NCBI GenBank assembly: GCA_903813345.2
Contig: CAIIXF020000008.1
Location: forward strand, 16,290,822-16,354,821
Length of the DNA: 64,000 nucleotides
Direction of reading: 5' to 3'
Source: Owenia fusiformis
Lineage: Eukaryota > Annelida > Polychaeta > Sabellida > Oweniidae
Numbering within the stretch: position 1 is the stretch's first letter; every line of letters starts with the position of its first letter. Below the pieces are notes generated by a model, which did not search any database, was not told where the DNA came from, and saw only the letters and a program-made list of their open reading frames with translations. Position numbers and translations under genes: made by a program. Below are positions 25,000 through 35,092 of this stretch, piece after piece.

Positions 25000-25490
25000 T
25001 TAAAACCTATCTAATCCGAACGCCATTGGACCGGCTAGCGCCTTCGGATTAGGAGGTGTTCACATTTTAAGGTTTCTGCATTTGTGAGATTCTGAATTTT
25101 AAAGAAATGTGAACAAATTCTCAATGAATATGTGTAGTCCCTTTGCCAACATAGCTTTATGGCTTCGGGTAATTTGGAAATTCAATTCTAATGAATTTAG
25201 TCCTGCTGGAAAACCTCGTGATTATGATTGATTGAGACCATTCAAGTTTTTTTTTTAAGTTTTGATATCATGACAAATCGACGTTTAACTTTCAAATATT
25301 TGAGCAATTTTGTGTTAAACATGTGACATTTTATGAAAAGTGTTCAGATTAGACAGGTTTATTTTAATGACTATTCACTGTTCACAAGTTTTTTAACATT
25401 GGAGTTGATGGGAGGAAAAAAGGACCAAAAATGTGTTCAAATTGGGAGGTGTTCGGATTAGTCAGGTGTTCGGATTCTAATTTTGCCATT
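25000..25490. mobile_element. Tigger/pogo-like non-autonomous element
   Basis: The left end reads 'taaaacctatctaatccgaac'. A reverse-complement version, 'gttcagattagacaggttta', lies at 25343-25362, and further 'gtgttcggattag' motifs extend to about 25480. 'AAACCT.TCTAATCCGAAC' resembles the ends of pogo/Tigger elements. There is no coding sequence, and the exact right boundary is uncertain. Confidence 0.5.
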
Positions 25491-26764
25491 GTACTAAAGA
25501 AAGCGACATGTGTGCTGACACCAACAACATTTAATGAGTACTATTTTGTTGCCAACACAATGAGTATTTTTGACCATTTTTCATAAATACTATTTATTTC
25601 AAAAATTGTCCCATTATAATCGCCAAATGGGCATTTCTACAGCCGCTTAAAAGTTGAAAAAGGGGTTAATTGATATTTCTTACTCATAAAGTAGAACACG
25701 CTTTATTATACTTATACGATTGTCGAATATTTGTATCCTCCGACACATGCTCATCCTTCTATGCAGGTGTCCAGAATTCGTTAAGAGAAAGAACTGGATC
25801 TTGAACCCCTGTGATCGGAGGATGATACATGCTTAACACATGCATTTTAATAGCAAATTAGACATAATTGAGAATTAATATAACATTTTTCAAAATAATA
25901 CAAATCGAAATTAGGCTTGAGAATATAGCTGATATCTTAATGTTTGGAGGATACCAAATATTTGACAGCACAACTTAGAAATAGAAATACTAATATTTTT
26001 AATTTGAAAGGTATAAGGCACCTTTTGTCGCAGTTTTCAAAAAAATGAAGCATCAACAATGATAATTAAACCAGTGTGTTGGAGAATACATATATTTGAT
26101 AAATCATACATATACGCATAGTTTAAGTATTTCATTTCATGCATAGCGCATATCTTGCATCGCCCTTTAAGGAGATGATCGCAAACATATTTTATTTAGA
26201 GGTTGGTAAAAATTAGCGCAATCGATTCACTGTTTGCGCTGTAACAGAGTTCATATAATTATATATGCCGCAAAAACCCAAACTTTATTTCTTGTCCAAA
26301 ATTAAAGCAAGAAAGAATTAAGCAATATTGTACACATATATCCTTTTATCACTACACATGCGGTATGCCTCAGGTAGAAGAATAGATGTATCACTTGTCG
26401 TAAATTGACCCATATAGGGACTTTTTTTCAAAGAACGTGAACGTGTAGAATTAGTTCTACCCTTCACTAGCCGATCGAGTAAAAAATAAGTACATGAAAA
26501 AATGGAAGAGCGGAATGGTAATCGTAATATTAGTGGTCATACTATGTACTGTATTCCCCTCCAATCATATCTCACCTAATCACTCTAGAGAGTAACTCAT
26601 GTGTTGGCTTCGCATTGCACCATTTATCTTCTAGATTCTCAATCTCCTCCCATTACAAAATGCAATACAAAATTATTGCTATTTTTTATTGTCATTTTTC
26701 TTGAAAACCATGCACCATATTTGATTTATAAATACTGATGAGTACTATGTCTCGTTTGCTTTAG
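25491..26764 (+). other. Intron sequence, no exon identified
   Basis: AT-rich sequence with an inverted 'gtatcctccga' / 'tcggaggatgatac' pair near 25734 and 25815. I looked for an exon joining the 18886 exon to the 26765 exon in phase and did not find a convincing one. Confidence 0.3.
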
Positions 26765-26901
26765 GAGATATAAGGTTACGTTTGTTCTACTATCAGAAGT
26801 TGATGGTGGAATTTGGAAAGAAGAGCTCGACGCCTACAAAGCCACAGATCCGTCCCCATTCGTTGCAATCAATGTCAACAAGCTATGGATCCCCAGAAAA
26901 G
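26765..26901 (+). CDS. Internal exon of an ITIH-like secreted protein gene
   Basis: The acceptor 'gtttgctttag' precedes 26765 and the donor 'aaaag|gtatga' follows 26901. One frame is fully open, 'RYKVTFVLLSEVDGGIWK' and onward to 'FVAINVNKLWIPRK', 45 codons plus one base at each end, and reads like real protein. The codon is split so that one base completes it at the start and one base is carried out at the end. The exon joins in phase with 27739: G plus AC makes Asp, directly before a DPHVTF motif like the DPHF that opens the ITIH C-terminal domain. The sequence itself matches no domain I can name. Confidence 0.55.
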
Positions 26902-26985
26902 GTATGACTACAACACATAGATGGATTACTCGGAAAAATAATTTAATCTTCAGTCAATGAAGAAAATCATATGAATTGTATGCAT

Positions 26986-27300
26986 GAATGAAATGTCCCT
27001 TGGTGTTATGGTTCTGGATTGTGATCATGGAACTTGAATGGTAGGGGAGGGGCTTCTTACGATTTTTATACACTTGTTTTCATCCTGGGTTCCGTATTTT
27101 GCTCTTACCCTTTGGCACACTTGTACGTACATATTTATAGTGATGCAAGTACTTATTTATCTCGGCTCCCCCCCCCCTCAAACCATCCACAGTTCATTGA
27201 ACCCTGTGATAAAATCCTTTTTCGATTTGTAAAATTGCGTTGTCACAGTATTTGGACATTACGTAATGTTTAATTTCTCGGTTGTTAGATGACCAATGTC
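26986..27300. repeat. Dispersed repeat (copy of 22135-22470)
   Basis: 'tgaatgaaatgtcccttggtgtt' sequence here matches 22141-22163, followed in both by 'ctggatt' and a purine-rich tract. It is intronic. The two overlapping short ORFs are not genes. Confidence 0.55.
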
Positions 27301-27738
27301 TAAATTAAGATGAGAAGATAGTTTTTTAATGGTTGCCACTTGAACGCTCGCCGACGGAACGTACGTAACATCATTGTCCATCATTTTATATTGATCTAAA
27401 CTTAATGATATGTAGAAATATTTTATATTATAAACATATATTTTTAAGGATTGATAGTGAGCTTCATTTTGTTAAATGGCTTGAACCTCAAATAAATGTT
27501 TATCTTTGAATCCTATTATATCTTTTTATATCATGTATTTCTGTATTGTATTATGTATCAAATGCACTGTTTTGTATGGATATGTTTATGGAAGGAACAG
27601 AAATAAATTTATTATAAAAAAAATTGTCCATCATTTTATGGCAATAGAAACTTAAGAAATGTGACACAAATCTTATATAATAGATTCATTAAATTGGAAA
27701 CTTATATTTTCAGTAAAAGAAACAGTTGTGTTAAAGAG

Positions 27739-27837
27739 ACCCACATGTGACATTTGAATCTCGAAACAGAACATTTTGTTTCGAGACAGAAGAGCCCCTG
27801 AATGAAACCATTGAATTGTACGCTGCAATGGAATTAG
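27739..27837 (+). CDS. ITIH-like exon: start of the C-terminal domain
   Basis: A frame open from just after a stop at 27732-27734 encodes 'DPHVTFESRNRTFCFETEE' and ends '...YAAMEL' before the donor 'ttag|gttagt'. The pattern DPHxxF...CFxxxxxPxxxxxL is the opening of the ITIH C-terminal domain (vertebrate 'GDPHF...CFNID'). Using the acceptor '...aaagag' before 27739 gives exactly the phase supplied by the 26765-26901 exon. That acceptor is poor, and the stronger 'atattttcag' at 27704-27713 would need a frameshift within the exon. One base is carried out at 27837. Confidence 0.5.
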
Positions 27838-27839
27838 GT

Positions 27840-28150
27840 TAGTACTGGTTTTCTCGTAATGACGAGGATGTGAGATTGAAAGATTGAAATTGATGCTTTG
27901 CTAACTTGACCCTTGCAAAAAGTGTCATTGAAAATATGTTGTTTAATGATTTCGTATCTTTAAGGTGATTTCTAGAAAATATTTTGTGATGTGAAAACAA
28001 TTTAGGCTCAAGACTTGATGCATGCCTGATTCATTCCACTCAGACGTGATATCCTAAACTTCACACTCGATGCTGCGCATCTCGTGCAAAATTTGATTCA
28101 AATGATTCAGTCCACATTGAACTGATTCCTGGGCTTAAATCCTTAAATAA
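27840..28150. repeat. Dispersed repeat (copy 2 of 8310-8620)
   Basis: Similar along its length to 8310-8620, including 'taacttgacccttgcaaa', 'ttcattccactca' and 'cctgggcttaaatcctta'. Its internal stem is more degraded than in the other copy. It lies in the intron between two ITIH-like exons. Confidence 0.6.
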
Positions 28151-28448
28151 TTTATTTGTTAGTTCTGATTTAAATATGTTGTTTTTTTGAATAATATCCC
28201 AGTGATTCAATCTTTGTTGGCACTATAAACAATGAGAATATAGAATAAACGATGCTAATTAAGTGAAGATGTATATTTTGTGTTTTTTATTACTTAAGTT
28301 TTAATATCTTCCTATGTTTACTGGTTTGAAAGTTTTATTGGAGTCAGTTCACTCTGTTGCTTAAGTGGTATAGCACTCAACATGTGGTTGTTACATGTAA
28401 TTAACCAAACATATCCACATAAGACTGAAAACCATCCCAACCATTTAG

Positions 28449-28867
28449 GAGGATGGATAAATACCATGAAAGCCAAAGTTACCATTTACACAAATGCAAA
28501 ACTCTTGTAGGGATCAAACTGAATATTGACTTCCGCTCAGACAAGCCAAATTCAGCCAAAGATGAAATGTGGATTCATGATATCGGAATTCTCTCTCCGG
28601 ATGTGAATGTCATGGTAAGCAAGAACAGGATCATTGTGGTAAACAATATTGATGGCACAAAGAAATCATTGGCATGGAACAGCGATGATTCTTTCGAAAT
28701 CAACAATAATTATGTGAGTGTGGATGGCCAAGAAATGTTCTATACGAAATATGCTGATGAGGCTGCAGACGTGGAAGATCTAGAGATTGTTGTATTCAGG
28801 ACTTCTTCAGGATCAATTGATGTAAGCTTCTCGAATGCAGATGGTGTAAAGACAGATGGATTTATTC
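28449..28867 (+). CDS. ITIH-like C-terminal domain exon
   Basis: The long frame from 28453 gives 138 codons including 'MWIHDIGILSPDVNVMVS', 'RIIVVNN', 'SLAWNSDDSFEI' and 'NADGVKTDGFI', then the donor 'attc|gtaagt' at 28867. The order (GxLGI/GIxSP strand, xxITV, LxW, V-strand, 'DGVKTDGFIG'-like turn) matches the ITIH C-terminal domain, which acts in extracellular hyaluronan-linked heavy chains. It joins in phase to the terminal exon at 33970. With the acceptor 'ccatttag', the phase from 27837 reads a different frame for 19 codons ('GWINTMKAKVTIYTNAKLL') and hits TAG at 28508. Either a frameshift lies near 28505, or another exon or acceptor is used. Confidence 0.6.
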
Positions 28868-28956
28868 GTAAGTTACAGAGTTACTGGCCTTTGTATATTG
28901 TTTATAAAAACACAGACTGAAATTTTGTGCTAAGGGCTGATGTGAAAAAGTCAGTC

Positions 28957-29020
28957 CCCCCTAGTGGGGATCGAACCCACGACCCCTCGCTTGACGGGCG
29001 AGTGCTTGTTAAGGTCTCCA
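28957..29020 (-). repeat. tRNA-Asp-like fragment (SINE or tRNA pseudogene)
   Basis: On the minus strand, 29002-28986 forms an anticodon-like arm (CTCGC/GCGAG around a 7-base loop with GTC). It is followed by a T-arm GTGGG-TTCGATC-CCCAC containing a B box. The 5' half with acceptor and D-arm does not pair with the 3' side, so it is not a functional tRNA gene. Confidence 0.6.
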
Positions 29021-29109
29021 ACTTTTTTGTGGACTGAGGTTGGTGTTCGGCATCCACCAGTCAGTATCTATAACATGGCATCTGTAACAAGCGGCAGGGC
29101 TTGTCAATT

Positions 29110-29526
29110 GACTAGATTTACGCCATTAAATATTCAAAATCCAGTCAAAGCGATGTTATATTTGAAATCTACATGTAAAATTACGTCTAGAAATATGGTT
29201 TCGAAAATTGTTTATCAAGTTTGAAAATTTAATTATTTTTGAAAGTGTGACTTCTAGTTCGGGTTGATTCTCCATAGAGCCCATGTTACAAAATCACAAA
29301 AAGTAAAATATCTTTTCTTGTATTGGTCAGATAACATTTTCATTTACTGGATATATTTTGATTTGCATAACTATTAGATACATAAGGGTTATATGAAAAT
29401 TGAACCACTAAAACAGATGTAATTTAAGTTAAAGGGAACTTTCTACTATACCCGCCATGCTATCTGACCCGAGCGAGCCACCTGGTGGTGAAACTGGTTA
29501 CTACCTACTCGCATCTGCGTTATTGA
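29110..29526 (+). mobile_element. 430-bp MITE, 5'-truncated copy (family M)
   Basis: Matches 42043-42478 over nearly its whole length ('gaaatctacatgtaaaatta', 'cataagggttatatgaaaat', 'ccacctggtggtgaaactgg') and ends at 'ctactcgcatctg'. The left terminal repeat is missing. The flanks repeat 'ggcagggcttgtcaattga' at about 29094-29112 and 29531-29549. GCCACCTGGTGG lies at 29477-29488. Confidence 0.85.
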
Positions 29527-29590
29527 AGGGGCAGGGCTTGTCAATTGAAGGATTAGTTCAATCCTAAACTAGAAAAACAGTAACTCCAAG

Positions 29591-30248
29591 CAGTAGCAAA
29601 TCCCACTGAACAAAACATATTAATGTTATAAATAATAAGTTGTCATCTTGAAATTTTCTTGAGCAGATTTCCTTTGTCCCGAGGTAGCAGCATATAAAAT
29701 TTGAACCAAAACTGTCAACTGGTATTTTAGTTATCAAATATCACATTTTTTAATGACAAATAGCAGCCATTTTGATAAATTGCAGCCATCTTTAAAACAT
29801 CTTCTTGAGAAGACCTTCTTTAGAAGTATCAGCATATACAATTTGAAGCAAACATACACTGTTATTTTATTTATCAAAAATAACAGTTTGTTTTATGAAA
29901 TAATGGCGGAATTTCAGCTGTCATCTTGAAAATTCCTTCTTGAGCAGAGCTCATTTGTCCCTAGGCATCAACATATAAAATTTGAACCAAATCTGTCAAT
30001 TGGTATTTGAATTAACAAAGATTATGTTCTCTTACAAAAAATGGTGGTCATTTTGAAATTCAGCTGCCATCTTGAAAATTCTTTCTCAAACATGAGCTAC
30101 TTTGTCCTTAAAATATAAAATTTGACCCAAATCCGTTCACTGGTATTTGAGTTATCAAAGATTACATTTTTACAAAAAATGGCGGCCATTTTAAAATTCA
30201 GCGACCATCTTGAAAATCTTTTCTTGAGCAAAACTCCATTGTCTTAAG
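29591..30248 (+). repeat. Family B tandem-core element, left part
   Basis: Begins near 'aaatcccactgaac' (29598) and contains about five units of about 138 bp, each with 'ttcttgagcag', 'aacatataaaatttgaacc' and 'atggcggccatttt'-like blocks. It is split at 30248 by the inserted element 30249-33560 and resumes at 33561. Confidence 0.8.
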
Positions 30249-33200
30249 GGGATCACCTCATTATACCGACGCGTATTATACCGAAACCCATTATACCGAC
30301 GCGCATTATACCGAAACCCATTATACCGACGCGCATTGTGCCGAAAAGGCCTACCGATGCGCGTTGTACCGAAATCCGTGCCAGTGGGACGGCACGTTGC
30401 CTTAACCCATCAGTTTTATGACGTGCACTTCCGCGTGGGGCTATATCTTTACAGCGGGAATAAAAAGTTGCAGTCCTCAATACATGCATTTTCAATATTT
30501 TCATTTGAAACTCGCAAGAACGGTGCTTTGAATCTAGCTCTTTACTCTTTCAAAACGTAATGTAGACACATGATTATGCACATGTATGACAGTGCACAGT
30601 AACATTATACATGTATAGGCAAAGAATAATAAAAGTGGAGCCTGAAAAGTTAAATATGGTGCTATGTTGAAAAGCCAAGAGAAATTCTACTGTACCAGCA
30701 TATAAAATAGATAGTTTATATATTACTTTATCATACACCTTGGTTCAAATTATACATGATTTTTTCATTGAACAAACAAGTCTTGAAAATTAAAATTCAT
30801 TTTTATTTACTTCCACAATATTTTGACTTTAAACTTTTTAATATGAGACTGGATGTTAATCTGTTGTTTATATATTCATATTCAATTAAAAGTTTATCGC
30901 GCAAAAACATATTTTCAGATAAAGCTTAATTTAAAATCTTTGAACAGTTGCGGCCTGAAATTTTTTAACTGATGCTAGGCGTTTCGGATTGAGGGGTCGT
31001 CTCAACAAACTGAATTCCAGTTAACCATCAATTTCTGTATTTCATAGAGGATAAAGTCATAATTCTGTTATTTATGTTTGATCATGGTAAACCCTGTACT
31101 TCATAGAATATATTTAACCGTGGTAAATTCTGTATTCAATGAAGTAAACATTTATTTATACTGTATTGTTTCATTGGTAGAAATAAACAATTGTGCTATT
31201 AAATATAAAGTTTTACATTTCTTATGAAGATATGTTGTCATGGATATAGTAAGAAACGCGTTCATTTGTTTTACTTTAAATCTTTCCAAATCCAAGTGTG
31301 ATTTTTATCAATGTGTGCCTCAATGATCCCATTAATTCTGAATTTATTTCATTTTCTAACCATTTCACAAACATTTCTTTTCATATAATATTTCTAAATT
31401 GGCAGCATTTCCATGTTTAAATTGCTTATATAGTTTTTGGCTACTGATATTATCTCTATCATCAGTTTTCATTCCACAAACGAAATATCAAAGATTTTGC
31501 CCAATTTTTCAGTTTCATTATTTTGAAACATTGAATACACGTTTTAATTGGCAGTTTAAAACGGTGCTCATTAACTAAGTCCAATATTCAGCGCCCCTTT
31601 AATATCTATTTAGGGGCAAATCAATACTAGACTTAGCAGGTCATCTGATTCTCAATTTGATTTTTGATTTGAATTGATTCTCAATTGTGACCCATAGTGA
31701 CTTTGCTCCACCGTTCTTGGTTGAGTTTAAGTCATGGCTCTAATTGGTACAAAAATTAAGCTATCCACGAATGCTGTTTTTCCTCCGGGGCCTTGCCATA
31801 ACTAAAGAAAACAATGGTGTGGACATTACTGGATTATTTCCGGTGTTTCCTTTTGTTGCTACCTCATTTCTCAAAGTATCCATGCCAATTTCTTGACTCT
31901 GTTGAAAGCCCATGGTCATATCAACCGTACCTCCTTATCTCATGATGACCACACAAAATGATAGAGCGTGGGAACCGACTGTGTCAAATGCTACGGATAT
32001 TGCAGCTATGTGTGTTGTGTTTTCAAGTGTTATATATGTCCGTTCATTCATTTGACCAATAAAACCATAACTGCCTGGAAAGTATTTATAAATAAAGTAT
32101 GTAAATAAATGAATTAAAACGTCAAATTAAGAAGCAAAAGTCTTTTCTGGGTCACTGCGAATGGCATGATTTCCTCGAGTCTCTTCAGTTGCAAGGCAAC
32201 CATACTGGGACCGATTCGCGTCGTTCCACTACTGCCCTTGGTGGGGGCCCGCTACCATACTATATGACTCCCGGAGTTTACTAAAGCACGTTAGTGGAGG
32301 AACCAACCACAGTCTCACAATCTGTCTCTGGCAAGAGCGGCCAGAGAACCAACCCATGCCAAGGGCCGGTAAACGGTTGGACCTTCGGACCGGGTGTCCG
32401 TAGTGACAATGATCAACAACTCCGTACCTGAGGCTCGAACGCGGGACCTCCGTACCCCACGACGTTCAACCGCAAAGTAGCCTCAGTCTACACCACTAGG
32501 CTACCCTGCTTAGGTGTCAAAACTGCTAAAAAAATAATGTAGTTGTTACAATTATTTGCTTGGATAAACATGATATTACATTTCTTAATTGATTAATCTG
32601 ATTTAGTTGGAATCGAAGTTCGACCAACGATCAAGGCAATGCAATCAAAAACTCTTGCAAATGTGAACGGGAGTCGTAAAGACAGAAAGTACAAGAATCG
32701 TGATCAATGTAAAGTATAATATTCAAGACACATCTTTGAATATCGGGTAGGAGAAACATTCCAAAAAGAAAAAGAATCATTTAGAACATTTGATTTGTTG
32801 CCAATATATCAATTGCGTCTCAAATGAATGAAATAAAAAGTAACGCGGGCCACTAAAGCCGAGAGTGAAAACAATTATAATTGACGCATCTAGATCGCTC
32901 ACTATAACGGTAACTGAATAGGTTTGTGTAGATACGTCGAGGAAAATAAGCTATTTCGACGCTTGAAATAATCTGATTACGCTTATTAATAATTACGCGT
33001 GGCTATTTAACATAAGTGTTGTGTAGAACAAAAACAAGAAAACTGACAAGAAACAAGAAACCTATTAAGGAACTGTACTTCAGTTTCAAATTGTTCAAGA
33101 CATTTCCGCATGTTCAAAAACACAAAATTTATATTTTAGGCTATCCATATTTTGTCAGATATCTCCAATTCATATTACAGGGAAAACATAATCATGTTTC

Positions 33201-33560
33201 CGAAAAGAATTTACACTCGCTACTCAAAATGAGGCACGGATACAAGTACAGAGAATAGCCTAGTGAAGGCATTATATCTAATAATGGCTTTTCCATATAA
33301 CTTTGAAATCTCGTTAAGGTCTCGTTTTAATGAGCTATATGGGTTTTGTTTTTCTTGAAGGAAAGGAAGTTCATCCATTTTGTTACATTGACGTTCCGTC
33401 AAAGTAACTAGTTGTGGAACAGTGATTATGGCATTCGATATAACGCCTTTCGGTACAATGCGCGTCGGTACAATGCGCGTCGGTATAATGGGTTTGCTTA
33501 CCATGGGTTTCGGTATAATGCGCGTCAGTATAATGGGTTTCGGTATAATGCGCGGATCTC
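30249..33560. mobile_element. 3.3-kb DNA transposon with repeat-built terminal inverted repeats and 8-bp target duplication
   Basis: The ends are GGGATCACC... and its approximate inverse ...GCGGATCTC. Each terminal region (about 30249-30370 and 33440-33560) consists of 15-bp motifs 'cattataccgacgcg' and 'cattataccgaaacc' in alternation, inverted between the two ends. The 8-mer GTCTTAAG flanks it exactly at 30241-30248 and 33561-33568. Removing the insert and one 8-mer restores a normal family B unit ('ctccattgtcttaagccatc'). The interior is AT-rich with a tRNA-derived SINE (32165-32515) and no transposase I can recognise, so it is probably non-autonomous. An 8-bp duplication fits hAT, P, Merlin or KDZ/Zisupton-type enzymes; I cannot choose. 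Confidence 0.85.
32165..32515 (-). mobile_element. tRNA-derived SINE
   Basis: On the minus strand the head has an A box-like TAGCCTAGTGG (32503-32493) and, about 50 bases on, a B box-like GCGTTCGAGCCTC (32442-32430). A tRNA-unrelated body runs to about 32165 and is GC-richer than its surroundings. It lies inside the 3.3-kb DNA element, so it inserted later. Confidence 0.65.
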
Positions 33561-33858
33561 GTCTTAAGCCATCAACATATTTGAACTAAATCTATCAACT
33601 AGTATTGAAGTTATCGAAGATTACATTTTTTACGAAAAATTACTGCCATTTTGAATTGAGCAGCCATTTTGCAAATTCTCTCTCCAGCAGAGGTCCTACA
33701 CATATAAGGCATAAGCCTATAAAATTTGAATTAAATCCGTCACAAGGTATCTGAGTTATTGCCGGGACAGACGAACGAATTAACGGACGGACGGGTGGAC
33801 GGACGGATGGACGGACGGCTTTCCTATATCCCCCACGAACTTCATTCAGTGGAATAAT
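33561..33858 (+). repeat. Family B tandem-core element, right part with GGAC microsatellite
   Basis: Resumes the unit interrupted at 30248, then carries 'cagccattttgcaaattctc', 'gagttattgccgggacagac', a (GGAC/GGAT)n tract at about 33783-33830, and the end 'cattcagtggaat', which mirrors 'atcccactgaac' at the left end. Confidence 0.8.
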
Positions 33859-33969
33859 AATAGGTTAACTAACTTTCATACTCCAAAATTATGAAAAAGC
33901 TGGAATAATAGTAAAATTGTTTTGTTGTTGGTCTATATGTGATTGGCATATGCTATCTAACAATTCCAG

Positions 33970-34100
33970 CGAGTGCTATTTCCCAAATTGGTAACGTTAG
34001 TGTTGATCCAAACCAACCAAACATACTCAATATGGCGCCTGTGTGGGATGGAACCAAGATGATTGAGGCTCAACGATACAAAAAAAATGCTGGAAGATAA
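33970..34100 (+). CDS. Terminal exon of the ITIH-like gene
   Basis: The acceptor 'ctaacaattccag' precedes 33970. Two bases complete the codon opened at 28867 (C plus CG gives Pro), and the frame then runs 42 codons ('SAISQIGNVSVDPNQPNIL', 'NMAPVWDGTKMIEAQRYKK', 'NAGR') to TAA at 34098-34100. Exact phase fit with a strong upstream donor makes the join credible. 'VDP....L...PVW' resembles the strand near the end of ITIH C-terminal domains, but the vertebrate tail beyond it is absent. AATAAA at 34439-34444 is a candidate polyadenylation signal about 340 bases after the stop. Confidence 0.6.
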
Positions 34101-35092
34101 CACACGGGGCTCATCAACTCTTTCAGAATACAGAAGGCTGGCAGAAGTTTGTCAGAGAGTGCCTGCTTTGCGAATCATAGGATTGCAACGCTTTGCAATA
34201 GAAGGTCACATACTGTGTACTATTAATGGAACTCTATAGGAAATACTATATCCAATTAAATTATGGATTGAAATTTAACTTGTTTAAAATTCTCTTCTAT
34301 GAATCTCTATTTTATTGAATTATCGAAGTGGTATTTCTTTCTCAAATTTTAATGAGAAAATGATTTTAAAATGAACATTGAGTAAAATAGTTACTATGGT
34401 AGTTACCATTATGTGACACACATATAGATTGACCTATTAATAAAATTGCAAAACTGCAAATAATGCAAGTTTGTTCATTGAAAGTGTGATAACTAGTCCA
34501 GTTGTAAATCTCTCCATCACATGCATAATACAGAACTTGTCGGGGCCCAATATTAATATTTCCATGTACATAAATCTATAATGCTAAACTCTAATAGAAA
34601 GCCGTGAGAATAATCATTCAACATAAAATTGCTTCCACAAAAATAATTTTATTTTATATTACAATTTAAAATGTATAAATAGGTCTGTGCTTTAATACAA
34701 TCATCAACCCGTTACACAAAAGAAAGAGATGAATAAATAAAGCAAAACACTGTGATCCTCTTCATTACTAAAGGGTCTTGTTAATAAACTTACTGCAAAG
34801 AGATACATACTTCAAAGAAAATTAAATTTCCAAAGTTAAAACAATTTCAAAACCATGTTTCTAGATGCAATATGTAGATTTCAAATATGATATTACTTTG
34901 ACTAAATTGTGAATATTTAATGACGTGAATCAAGTTACATTGGAGTCAATAAAAAGGACAAAATTAGGAGCAGAATAGTATAATGCACAAAGTTAATTTT
35001 ACTTTATTGTACATGGCTTTGTGTTTTCATAAAAGATGAAAATCTTCAGGTATTTGTGAATTGTGACTTGAGAAACATAGTGAGAAGGAATA
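34101..35092 (+). other. 3' flank of the ITIH-like gene with a MITE remnant
   Basis: Probably 3' untranslated region up to about 34450, then intergenic. Bases 34810-34935 match an internal part of MITE family M in reverse ('caaagaaaattaaatttcca', 'aaccatgtttctagatg', 'aatatttaatgacgtgaat'), a degraded copy without ends. Confidence 0.55.

Noticed and set aside
28957-29020. Functional tRNA-Asp gene
   Set aside because: T-arm and anticodon arm are present, but the acceptor and D-arm do not form.
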